A stretch of 64,000 nt of DNA from Trileptium ribeirensis. Lineage: Eukaryota > Nematoda > Enoplea > Enoplida > Thoracostomopsidae. The stretch spans positions 1-64,000 of the forward strand of contig JASANE010016064.1 of NCBI GenBank assembly GCA_030248225.1, in the 5' to 3' direction. A program made the translations under genes and the position numbers. The notes under the pieces were generated by a model. That model saw only the letters and a list, made by a program, of their open reading frames with translations, was not told the DNA's origin and searched no databases. Shown here one piece after another: positions 34,452-44,616 of the stretch (positions within the stretch are counted from its first letter, which is position 1; every line of letters begins with the position of its first letter).

Positions 34452-36507
34452 TTGTGATAAGTTTTGTTAACCATGGTGTTTCTTATGCAGGTTTATACCC
34501 CAAATTCACAATCTTTCTTTTGATACGTTTTAGAATGAAACAATAAACTTTAAGCGATAGCGCTAACTAGAATATTTGCTTGCAACTAGCTAAGTTTTGT
34601 TGACCATGGTGTTTCTTATGCAGGTTTATGCCCCTAATTCACAATCTTTCTTGGACTTCTGACTCTATTTCTACGTTTTAGAGTGAAACAATAAATTTTA
34701 AACGCTCGCGCTAGCTTGAATATTTGCTTGAAACTAGTTAAGTTTTGTTGACCATAGTGTTTCTTATGCAGGTTTATGCCCCAAATTCACAATCGTTCTT
34801 GGGCTTCTGACTGTGTTTCTACGTTTAAATGAAACAATAAATTTTAAGCGATAGAGATAACTAGAATATTTGCTTGCAACTAGCTAAGTTTTGTTGACCA
34901 TGGTGTTTCTTATGCAGGTTTATGCCCAAAATTTACAATCGTTCTTGGGCTTCTGACTCTGTTTCTACGTTTTAGAATGAAACAATAAATTTTAAACGCT
35001 CGCGCTATCTAGAATATTTTGATTGAAACTAGCTAAGTTTTGTTGACCATGGTGTTTCTTATGCAGGTTTATGCCCAAATTCACAATCGTTCTTGGGCTT
35101 CTGACTCTATTTCTACGTTTTAGAATGAAACAATGAATTTTAAACGCTAGCGCTAGCTAGAATATTTTGCTTGAAACTAGCTAAGTTTTGGTGACCATGG
35201 TGTTTCTTATGCAGGTTTATGCCCCAATTTCACAATCGTTCTTGGGCTTCTGACTCTGTTTCTACGTTTAAAATGAAACAATAAATTTTAAGCGATAGAG
35301 ATAACTAGAATATTTGCTTGCAACTAGCTAAGTTTTGTTGACCATGGTGTTTCTTATGCAGGTTTATGCCCCAAATTTACAATCGTTCTTGGGCTTCTGA
35401 CTCTGTTTCTACGTTTTAGAATGAAACAATAAATTTTAAACGCTCGCGCTATCTAGAATATTTTGCTTGAAACTAGCTAAGTTTTGTTGACCATGGTGTT
35501 TCTTATGCAGGTTTATGCCCCTAATTCACAATCTTTCTTGGGCTTCTGACTCTATTTCTACGTTTTAGAGTGAAACAATAAATTTCGCGCTAGCTTGAAT
35601 ATTTGTTTGAAACTAGTTAAGTTTTGTTGACCATAGTGTTTCTTATGCAGGTTTATGCCCCAAATTCACAATCGTTCTTGGGCTTCTGACTCTGTTTCTA
35701 CGTTTAAAATGAAACAATAAATTTTAAGCGATAGAGATAACTAGAATATTTGCTTGCAACTAGCTAAGTTTTGTTGACCATGGTGTATCTTATGCAGGTT
35801 TATGCCCCAAATTTACAATCGTTCTTGGGCTTCTGACTCTGTTTCTACGTTTTAGAATGAAACAATAAATTTTAAACGCTCGCGCTATCTAGAATATTTT
35901 GATTGAAACTAGCTAAGTTTTGTTGACCATGGTGTTTCTTATGCAGGTTTATGCCCAAATTCACAATCGTTCTTGGGCTTCTGACTTTATTTCTACGTTT
36001 TAGAATGAAACAATGAATTTTAAACGCTAGCGCTAGCTAGAATATTTTGCTTGAAACTAGCTAAGTTTTGGTGACCATGGTGTTTCTTATGGTGGTTTAT
36101 GCCCCTAATTCACAATCTTTCTTGGGCTTCTGACTCTATTTCTACGTTTTAGAATAAAACAATAAATTTTAAACGCTCGCTCTATCTGGAATATTTTGAT
36201 TGAAACTAGCTAAGTTTTGTTGACCATGGTGTTTCATATGCAGGTTTATGCCCCTAATTCACAATCTTTCTTGAGCTTCTGACTCTATTTCCACGTTTTA
36301 GACTGAAACAATAAATTTTAAACGCTCGCGCTATCTAGAATATTTTGCTTGAAACTAGCTAAGTTTTGTTGACCATGGTGTTTCTTATACAGGTTTATGC
36401 CCCAAATTCACAATCGTTCTTGGGCTTCTGACTCTATTTCTATGTTTTAGAGTGAAACAATAAATTTTAAACGCTAGCGCTGTCTAGAGTATTTTGATTG
36501 AAACTAC
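34452..36507 (+). repeat. ~147-bp satellite array, 14 copies, ending next to GPCR exon 4
   Basis: The unit contains AAGTTTTGTTGACCATGG, TGTTTCTTATGCAGGTTTATG, TTCTTGGGCTTCTGACTC, CTACGTTTTAGAATGAAAC and CGCTAGCGCTAGCTAGAATA. The CCATGG (or CCATAG) mark occurs 14 times from 34471 to 36373, usually 147-149 bp apart. Variants (CGATAGAGATAAC, CGCTCGCGCTATC, CGCTAGCGCTAGC) recur in order; rare variants reappear after about 880 bp, a six-unit higher-order repeat. Every unit carries TTTCTTATGCAG|G or a one-base variant, a textbook 3' splice site. The last unit stops about 8 bp before the exon 4 acceptor. Confidence 0.95.
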
Positions 36508-36514
36508 ATTTTAG

Positions 36515-36645
36515 AAGACTTGAAGCGCGCAAACGAAACCGCCTTAAATCAAAAGCACTGAAGCTGATTATGAAAGTGAAATCACGACAGGGTGTGCAAA
36601 TACGAAAAGAAACAAGAGCTACCAAACTGGTGGCAATAGTTATGG
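36515..36645 (+). CDS. Aminergic GPCR, coding exon 4: end of ICL3, start of TM6
   Basis: A 131-bp exon between AAACTACATTTTAG| and GTTATGG|GTAAGAG. It completes Arg552, encodes residues 553-595 and gives the first base of codon 596. The segment is strongly basic (RLEARKRNRLKSK) and ends KETRATKLVAIVM. This is the classic basic junction before TM6, with Glu584 at 6.30, the ionic-lock partner of the DRY Arg. Entry and exit phases (2 in, 1 out) match exons 3 and 5 exactly. The acceptor has almost no unique intron sequence in front of it because the satellite array ends at its edge. Confidence 0.88.
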
Positions 36646-37800
36646 GTAAGAGTTTAAACCGTGTAAATAATGCACGGGTTATGATGAAGTGAGATTGCTG
36701 GATATTGTTTTGTCAGCGTCAATAATATTCCTAGCCTACGTAGAATAAGTTTAAAGATCTACAATATCCTTCACCCATTGCCTACCCTTTGATTTGTTTA
36801 GAAATCATTCCGTGTTTGCGAAAATATATATAAATGTACTGATTCAGCATTACTTTTCACTATAGTTTTCATTCATCTATTATATTGAGGATCGTTTGCA
36901 GAGGTGTTATGATAACCTTTTAAGTGCTGTTGTATCTCGCTAGTTAAATAACAATATATCTTTTTCACATCCTGTTTGTAATCACATTCGCACGTCCAGC
37001 CAACGATAATTCTAAACAGTGTTGCCACTTTAAAGAAGCCAGTCTGAATTTAAAGTAACTGTCGATGGCTTTACTGGCCCAGGTAACCCTAATGGGCAAT
37101 ACGTTATATCGCTAGAAAAAAGAACAACTTAAAGTGATGCTTCGGGGGCGGCAGCCCACCGACTAGGCTAGGCTTTGTGTATGTCTCACATAATGACCTA
37201 AGCTTAGGGTACGGCTTAGTATATTGACATGGAATGCAGTACACTTTGACACCTCAAGGTTACCTTGGCCTCTTTACTTATCAGTCAAACAACTCGCAGC
37301 TAACATTAACAATTCAATTATCACAAATTTTGTTATCTCAAATCAATGTTACAGTTATATAATACGCAGCAACACAGATAAGATACCTGATTTAAAAAGA
37401 AACTAGTACTTTAGATGCAAGATACTGTATGCTAATCGACGCTCCATAAATATATCTAGATTCAGCAATTTGTATTAGACATTGAAATCGCGAATATATA
37501 GTGCACAAAAGTTTATTACAAAAACTAAATTATTTACGCCAGGCACAAAATTTCCATTCATGTACACTCAATTCCAATAGTCAGACTGCCAAATCTGTAT
37601 TAATAAACATAAATGTATTAAACAAAATTGTAACATAGCTTATATAGTTAAAGCCGTGCATACAAATCTCTGAATGCACGGTTAGCTATATAACAAGTTA
37701 TTTGTACGCACAGTTTGAACGAGTTACCGTGGGTACAAATCTCTGAACGCACTGCTGCCTATGATACAACTATTACTTATAGCACAATTCATAATTTTAG
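36646..37800. other. GPCR intron 4
   Basis: This is the shortest of the four introns. A ~76-bp direct duplication (TACAAATCTCTGAA with flanking TGCACGGTTAGC / CGCACTGCTGCC) lies at about 37650-37765, just before the exon 5 acceptor. A short AGCTTCGGGGGCGGCAGCCC-like piece near 37140 recalls sequence at 40990 and 16900. The rest is unremarkable. Confidence 0.55.
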
Positions 37801-38153
37801 CCGTGTTCTTCGTTTGTTGGCTACCGTTTTTCACTATGAATATTGTCAACGTGTTTTATCACCACGCAACGATGATTATGCCGTTTCGTGAGAAGAATAC
37901 AAACGTTGGACAACACAATAAATCGTTTGATGTTCAGCAAACCTCGACAAACTATAACAACAACAATTATTCATGGCCATTCCCTAAAGAAATACTATTT
38001 CTGGCATTTACATGGCTTGGATATATCAACTCATGCCTCAATCCGATAATATACTCAGTGTTTAACCGAAAATTTCGCCAAACATTCCGCAATTTGTTAA
38101 TGTGTCAATATATTCGAAAATGGTGCTTCGTCAACTGCAACAGCTGTGGATAA
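37801..38153 (+). CDS. Aminergic GPCR, last coding exon: TM6, ECL3, TM7, C-tail
   Basis: It starts after CATAATTTTAG|, completes Ala596 and encodes residues 597-712 plus the TAA stop. TM6 has CWLPFFTMN with Trp602 (6.48), Pro604 (6.50), Phe605 and Phe606 (6.51/6.52, aminergic). TM7 has FTWLGYINSCLNPIIYSVF with Trp667 (7.40), Tyr670 (7.43) and the NPxxY motif (Asn676, Pro677, Tyr680). ECL3 is unusually long (about 45 residues, Asn-rich), where aminergic receptors usually have about ten. The tail is short, basic and Cys-rich (Cys697, 704, 708, 711), suited to palmitoylation and typical of D2-like receptors. Ligand is most likely dopamine or serotonin; octopamine or tyramine are not excluded. 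Confidence 0.93.
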
Positions 38154-38278
38154 GATAAAGGAGCAACCAGTTTAGCTCACCCTACTCGATCTTTGAAGAG
38201 TATCAAGGAATGTCAGAAACAAAGACACTACCGAAACAATACAAAAAATTTAGGCAGTGCTAAGGAAATACGTTTGCC

Positions 38279-38988
38279 CATACATGGCGGCAAGGGGGCG
38301 TAGGGGACAAGCCCCCTCAGGTCCGGACTCCCCAAGGCCGAAAAGACAGGGGGTTACCCCCCTGGGTTGGGGTGCGCAGCACCCCCGACCGTAGGGGGCT
38401 TGGCAGCTCCTCGACGTGTGTCGAGCTACAGGACCTTAGTGCAAAACCTTGCGCAAATTGCGCCTGCTTGCTGCTAAAGGTGCATGTGCGACCGTAAATT
38501 TATGGAAAGCTTTTTGTTCACGACGTCATTCCCTGAAATAAAAGTTAATCGAATTAAATAATGCCGTGTCTGCTTCGAATATGAAGAATCTTCTTAAAGG
38601 CAAATGTGTATGGTTTTGTTTGGCGACTTTGTTGTAAACAGAAAATGCCAGCTGCCGGCAAACAGAAACTTTACATTTTACACAATTCTCAGAATTAGAA
38701 ATGATCAGAATGCAATATACACTTCTCAGAATCGGAAACCCCGAAGGGAGGGGACGGGGGTGCGGACCCCAAAACCCCCCGCCTCGACCAGTTTTGAGGC
38801 CGAACCCCAGTGCAGAAACTGAACTCATAGGCGAAAAATATGGCTGCTAGGACCAAAAAAAGGTCCTCACGACCAACCCCCCTAGGAAAATTTGGCCGGC
38901 CAGGGGGGTTACACCCCTGGGATGGCCGCGACCCCATCCCCCGTGGGGTCCTCTACCCCCCTCGCATGACCGACCGCCGCCATGTATG
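38279..38988. mobile_element. hAT-like GC-rich element, 710 bp, 125 bp after the GPCR stop
   Basis: Ends CATACATGGCGGC and GCCGCCATGTATG are perfect inverted repeats of 13 bp. The 8-bp flanks CGTTTGCC (38271-38278 and 38989-38996) are identical. Both ends are packed with runs of C and G (CCCCCCTGGGTTGGGG, CCAGGGGGGTTACACCCC) and can form strong hairpins; the centre is AT-rich. No transposase. An 8-bp duplication suggests hAT. The first AATAAA after the GPCR stop (38537-38542) lies inside this element. Frames on either strand are artefacts of the GC-rich arms. Confidence 0.82.
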
Positions 38989-39080
38989 CGTTTGCCCGAG
39001 GCTCCGCATCACGAAACAGTCAACGTTTTCATTCATACCATGGCGTAATAGTTATCAACGCTAGTGCTAAAAACCTCAAG

Positions 39081-39244
39081 AATTTACGGACAGTATGGCT
39101 GTGCGATTAATTTCTACATATTGATAGAGAATGTTAGACCTCATCATTTTTATAACAAACTGATTATAAATTTACGGACAGTATAATGGCTGTGCGGTTA
39201 ATTTCTACATATTGATAGAGAATGTTAGACCTCATCATTTTTAT
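39081..39244 (+). repeat. 88-bp tandem duplication
   Basis: AATTTACGGACAGTAT...CTCATCATTTTTATA occurs at 39081 and at 39169 with only a few differences. Confidence 0.8.
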
Positions 39245-40867
39245 ATTGTGTAGTTATTAAAGATATCTTTATCTTGGAAAAAATTTCAGACAGCATACCT
39301 CAAGAATGAATAATAAACGTTGATAGAGGTCAGTTTTTTAAGAATAGAAAAATTGTTCTAAACGAGGGAACGTTTGTAATTTGAGCTAATTTCGACATGA
39401 AAACATTAGCTTATAACGAAATGACATTAAATATTGAAAATTTTTTCTACACAATCAAACATAATTTGCGTTTTTGGGGTTATTCATGAAATTTATATGG
39501 ACATTCCGTGAAATATTTCAATAATGTTTGGGCTTTTGGGACTTTTGCTGTCCGAGCAGCGCACTGAAAATGTGCAGGTTTGAAGAATGCGGAACCTCTA
39601 CTTTTGGAGCTACAGTGATTCAGTAGGGAAACTCCTTTATATTTATACAAGTCTCACGTATGACGCTGCTGCTAAACCCAACATAACAACTGCTACATTG
39701 CAACTCAATGATCACGCTCCAAAATACTACATTCACAATGAACCAAGGCACTAGTTATAGTCTTCCCTTGGCTAAACCGCTGTTATTCCAAGTAATGCTT
39801 TTAAAGCGTAGTTCGTGAGGAGGAAATTTGAATTAGTTTGGACATACACTATCTCAATTTTTGAAAACATCAGGTAGCGAGATATTGCTTGAAGAGTCGA
39901 AAATCCTGAGTACTGTTTTAATATAGCTAAACGCTGCATTTACAATATAAGATACCAAAAAAATCATCGTACAGGGGACATAATTTTGGTACAGACCGAA
40001 CCAAGGGCTTAATACAAGGACCATGCGAGAATTGCCAGTCTGGAAAATAAATGTCTGGACTCTTCTAAGACATATTACTAAATGCTCCGCTGAGACCATT
40101 AAGGTTTACGCCATTGCTTTTGAATATTCATTAACCAGTTGAAATCGCATGACTGGTCGATTTAGGCAAGAAAGTACTTTCCTCCCTTAATATTTCGCAG
40201 CTATATATGAAATCCTTGTATGAATTGCAATCGATCACGTCACCTGTATGAAAATGCTTTATTAAATCACTTTACTGGTTCTGGTTGCTATGCTATAGAC
40301 GGAAACAACTACATCCTGCATGATTTGGTCTTAAGGAGTTGATTAACCCTGGAGCATGAAAAAGAAAACATACAAATAAATGTTCTTAACAATACGTGCC
40401 GATGGTTAGAAGCAATACATAGTAAAAATTAACGATACCCGCTTATTCTTTAGTAAATTGCAATCGGTTGTAACAAAAATATTCATTAATATCTCTTTCG
40501 CAGTAACCCAGAAACAGGATGATCTATCGTTAGCATATGTATGCTGCTTGGAGTTGTATATGTAACCTGTTAAATGATTCCTACGCGACGGTTCATACTT
40601 ACAACTTGGAAGAACATGTGAATGTGCCTATTTTTGATTTAAGGAGTTAGAGGGGTCATGTTTTGCCTACAATTCGGATAAACATGCGAATGTGTCCACC
40701 TTTGAGATAAGGAATCAGAGGGGTCAAACCTACTTTTTGCATAACTAAAATTTGGTATATACCTTGTGTGTAAACGCAATGGTAATAATGTATATTTTTT
40801 ATAATGAACCTTTTCCTTTTCTACTTCCTATCTTCTTGTCGTAATGTTGTATAGCTCAATCGGCTAA
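39245..40867. other. Non-coding stretch downstream of the GPCR
   Basis: No recognised gene, RNA or repeat in about 1.6 kb of AT-rich sequence. Confidence 0.4.
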
Positions 40868-40869
40868 TG

Positions 40870-42378
40870 TAACTTTTGGTGGCGGAGGTGAAATGCACGC
40901 TATGCCGTTCTAGATATACTAAACCCAAAACGATAGCCATGGTATAAACTTAGGTCCATACATGAGGTATATACTAAGCCTAAGTCGGGGACTGCCGTCC
41001 CCCTAACATCCTGCTCTAAGCTGTTCTTTTTCTAACGTTATAACGTCCGACCCCTAAAGGTGACATGGCTGCTTAGTGTGTGCAAGGCATTTGACCTCAA
41101 ATGGTTCGACGCCACTGCAACTTGTAAACCTTATTTACAGATTTGAATATCTAATTTGAATGTCGAAGATTTGTACATTTGAGTGGATACTGCGGCTTAC
41201 TAGAATACTACCAAAACTAACGTCGCGTACCTGGGTAGGTTAGTCGGATCGAATATTCGGGTAGCGACTTACTACCAAAAGCCCTTTCCTGGTATGTATA
41301 TAAATGACTCTACTGCAGTAATTTCATGGGCAATAGCGTACAAAATTTACATATGGGCGTGGGGTTGGAGAACATGGAATTTTATAGCGAAAAAAATAAA
41401 AATAGCGAATACCGATCCCAAAACTATGAATAACAAATAACATCGCTGTATTACTTAAAGGAGCGAACCTGTTTGCAAAACATTTCGTTTTTGGTATATG
41501 ACTGGGGGTTATGGCACTATGATGCATAATTCCAATGTATATGCCCTACTGCTGTTCATGACCAAACGAAAAAGCGGAAAAACGTACACATGTGCGTGGG
41601 GGTTGCAGAATCTTAACAGTTTTGTAGCGAGTAATTACCCAACCCATAACCAGGAATACTAATTCATAGCAGTTAAAACTCAAAGGAGCTACCCTTTTTG
41701 CAAAGAAATTTGCTTCAGGTTATATGACATGATTTGGTATCTAGGCACTGTGGGAGCATAATTGGAAATGACAATGTAATTTTTGAACTGAAAGACGGTG
41801 GGGCATTTATATGAATCTTCCCCATCAACTGGAACAAAAAAATAAGGTGGTTCTCTATCTCTTGTGAATAAGGGCCTAAAAATTTATTTTTCAGTGATTC
41901 TGCTAAACATTTCGAAAAAATATTTGGGCAGAGGCAACAATACTTATCCCCCTATATTTGGGTTAAGCATTACGCTGGAACACAAATATTAGAATAGACA
42001 TCGCTTGTTTGGGCTGTCGGGATAAATTTGAGAACCAAACAATGTTTTTCATCAGTCCTTCTGCAGTACATCAGAATTTTTTTAATGTTCAAGTTGGCCT
42101 CCTCTCATTGCGGCTAATCGACCATCAAATTTAAACCCTTAGGATGCTGTATATAAACAGGAAGACAATGTGGTTTACAGCTTAGCATCTAACGCCTCGA
42201 ATTTTGGCCCATGTCAACTTTAGGTGCCGGACGTTATAACGTTAGAAATAACTTAGAGCGGGAGTTCGCGTGGCAGCAGTCCCCCGTCTTAGTACATGAC
42301 TTATAGAGACGTTAGCTTAGGCTTACTGTATCGAGAACTGCATAGCATACATTTCACTTCCGAGCCTATAGTTCCCAT
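40870..42378. mobile_element. Foldback-like element with ~190-bp terminal inverted repeats
   Basis: The left arm (about 40870-41075) contains GGAGGTGAAATGCACGCTATG, ACTAAGCCTAAGTCGGGG and TCTAACGTTATAACGTCCG. The right arm (about 42200-42378) carries the reverse complement of each in mirrored order (CATAGCATACATTTCACTTCCG, CTTAGGCTTACTG, CGGACGTTATAACGTTAGA). The central ~1.1 kb is AT-rich without a credible open frame. Long TIRs with no coding core suggest a non-autonomous foldback or MULE-like element. Exact ends and target duplication could not be fixed. Confidence 0.7.
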
Positions 42379-44129
42379 GGGCCCGGATTTTGAAAACGAA
42401 TCAACACCCATAACTAGTAACTCTGTCGAGATCGCAGAAAGTAGTGAAGCATAGGTACACCTGCGCCTTTTGCGTGCACAGCCAATCAGCTCTCGATAAC
42501 ATACGTCGATACGCTATAAGTGGAGATCACACAATACCGCACAATGTAGAACAAAATCAGACCGGCAAACAGTTTCTCATGCCCGAAAACCCTCAAGAAA
42601 AACTCTTCAGCCGTCCAGGACGTCACAATAAAATTGGGAATTTTGGGCATACCTCAAACCCCATAAACCGGAGCCTTAATCGAAAAACAAAAAAGAGATA
42701 TCAGCATCATTTCACTATGAAATAAAACCAACCAGATAAAAAAAATCTAGTGAAGATAATAACTTTGCACTCAGACCCCAAATTAAAAACGCTCGAGGAT
42801 GTACACGGTAAATCGACTATGCTGGTTCCAAAGAGCCCAAGGCTATGAAAATAAGTTAAGCCGTTCCCGAACTGTGGCCCATCGTACACACAGGCGGAAT
42901 TAATCGAGCATTATCTAGTTTGCCACACCTGTGTATTTACCAACCATTGCCTACACCTAGTATATACGTATATTGACAGCTGCTTGTACAATATATCTCT
43001 ACCCGTGGTCTTAGATATTTAATGTGCACACATTCTATATAATTTATATGTATGCGAATTCTAAACGCTCCCAAATTAACAGTCGCAGCTGCTTTTATTT
43101 ACAGCTCAAAATTTAAACGGCCAAGAATCCAAAGACAACGGTATTCCAAACATCAAGTTGTACAGTCAACAAGACATCTTTTAGTATTTTCAGCTTCTTC
43201 TATTTACAAATATATATATATACTTCATACTTTTAAGAGTGATCTGCAATACCTCAGTTTGCCAAGCATATTTATTGACATAGCAATAACACACCATTTT
43301 TACGCATTCGCAAATTCAACATTGGCTGCGCCGGGAATTTCCTTGTTACTTGGCTCATTAGCACGCCTGGGTCACGATATGATGACCCGGTTTCATCTCT
43401 AGTGTATAGTACAACGAGGTGGTATACGCAATATAGATAAAAAGTCCAATGGTGACGATAAAGCAGCAGGGATGACATAGAAACACCTTAGCGTTGTCTT
43501 TCAGTGCAGCTTTAGAAATTAATCTTTCGACTGATAGGGTCTTAAAACTTTCTCGAGTTTCCAATTCCTATCGCACCGATGGCAAACGCTGCTGCGTCGA
43601 TAGCAGAAAACCCCGTCCGATTGAATTACAAGTTATTATGTAGGCTGGCCAAATAAATCGTGAAAAAACAGCGTTGAAAAGTAAAATATCGGCGAGTACT
43701 TGATACATAGGTCAAGTTTCAGCTTAGTGGACGGGCACCGGATTATCCTAAGAACCGCCATACAATGTATTATTACTTAGACAGTTACAGCAGATTATAG
43801 AAGGAGCGACTAATCGACGTGTATACAATATCGTGCGAGGTAAGTTAGAGCTACACGCGCAGGGATATATCAATGCTACGTGGGTACGTGAAAAATCAGT
43901 GACTAACATCATGTATGTTGTATGAACACAATTGTCGGTCCAAAATGGCTGTCTTGCGTTTGCAATACTTTTCTGTTTCAATCAAGTATTTCTGTGTCAA
44001 GCTGATTTCATATGAAGTATATCTAAGTTAAATCGGTTAGTGCAGATTCAATATTATGATTAGGTTCCCTAGAGATCACACTAATCTACCAAAATGTCGC
44101 TATCCCGTCTTTATTGATTTAGAATTTAG
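42379..44129. other. Non-coding stretch before the kinase-like exon
   Basis: Short open frames (42444-42725 and 43052-43402) show no motif I recognise. It may include introns of the kinase-like gene. Confidence 0.35.
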
Positions 44130-44333
44130 GACTTGAGATTTTCGGATGTTGTGAGACTTCTTCAAGACTACGTGCCGACACGGCTAGTTGGTGCCCAATT
44201 CGAAGCGAACCGGCAGCTATACGATTTGCTGGGACGAGGTAAATTCGGACAAGTTTACATGACCATTTCCACTACGGAAAATGATTCAAAAATACCAAGA
44301 ACGTTGACCCCTCTAACCCTATGTGTATATTAA
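44130..44333 (+). CDS. Orphan exon with a protein-kinase glycine-rich loop
   Basis: After an acceptor-like TTTATTGATTTAG...TTTAG the frame reads DLRFSDVVRLLQDYVP, then QLYDLLGRGKFGQVY. The GxGxFGxVY pattern is the ATP-binding glycine loop (subdomain I) of eukaryotic protein kinases, and the LYDLLGRGKFG context recalls CaMK/MLCK-type giant muscle kinases. The family is not certain. After VYMT the sequence loses kinase character and stops at 44331-44333, so the true donor probably lies near 44262-44325. No later kinase exon (VAIK Lys, HRD, DFG) was found in the window. It could be a real exon of a large gene or an isolated duplicated exon. Confidence 0.5.
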   Translation, partial: DLRFSDVVRLLQDYVPTRLVGAQFEANRQLYDLLGRGKFGQVYMTISTTENDSKIPRTLTPLTLCVY

Positions 44334-44360
44334 ACCAAGAGTACATTAGGGAAGAGCATA

Positions 44361-44616
44361 ACACTTCCCTGCACTCACATGTAAACCCGTGTTTGATGAC
44401 GCTGGCGTTTTCGGCATGACCCCCCCCTAAGTTTTTTGGGTGGGGAGGTCGAGATGCATAGCCTCCCAGTTTCTGGGGGGGTCGATCGGTTTGTAAGCAG
44501 CTACTGGTTCTATGCTTCTGGACCGCCCCCCCCCAAGAAAAAAAAAACATGGGGCGCTCAGGCCGAAAACGACCGCGTCATCAAACACGGGTTTACATGT
44601 TAGTGCAGGGAAGTGT
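44361..44616. mobile_element. Hairpin MITE, 256 bp, 28 bp after the kinase-like exon
   Basis: The left end ACACTTCCCTGCACTCACAT and the following ~35 bases (GTAAACCCGTGTTTGATGAC, CGTTTTCGGC) are mirrored by GCCGAAAACG, GTCATCAAACACGGGTTTAC and AGTGCAGGGAAGTGT. Terminal repeats total about 55 bp. Interior poly-C/poly-A blocks (CCCCCCCTAAG, CCGCCCCCCCCCAAG) are present. No convincing target duplication was seen. Confidence 0.75.

Noticed and set aside
20710..36507. CRISPR array
   Set aside because: The repeats are long, adjoining satellite units without unique spacers, in a eukaryotic genome.
37761..37800. ATG at 37761 as an independent start for the TM6-TM7 frame
   Set aside because: The sequence before 37801 ends in a splice acceptor (TAATTTTAG), and joining to exon 4 restores a normal TM6.
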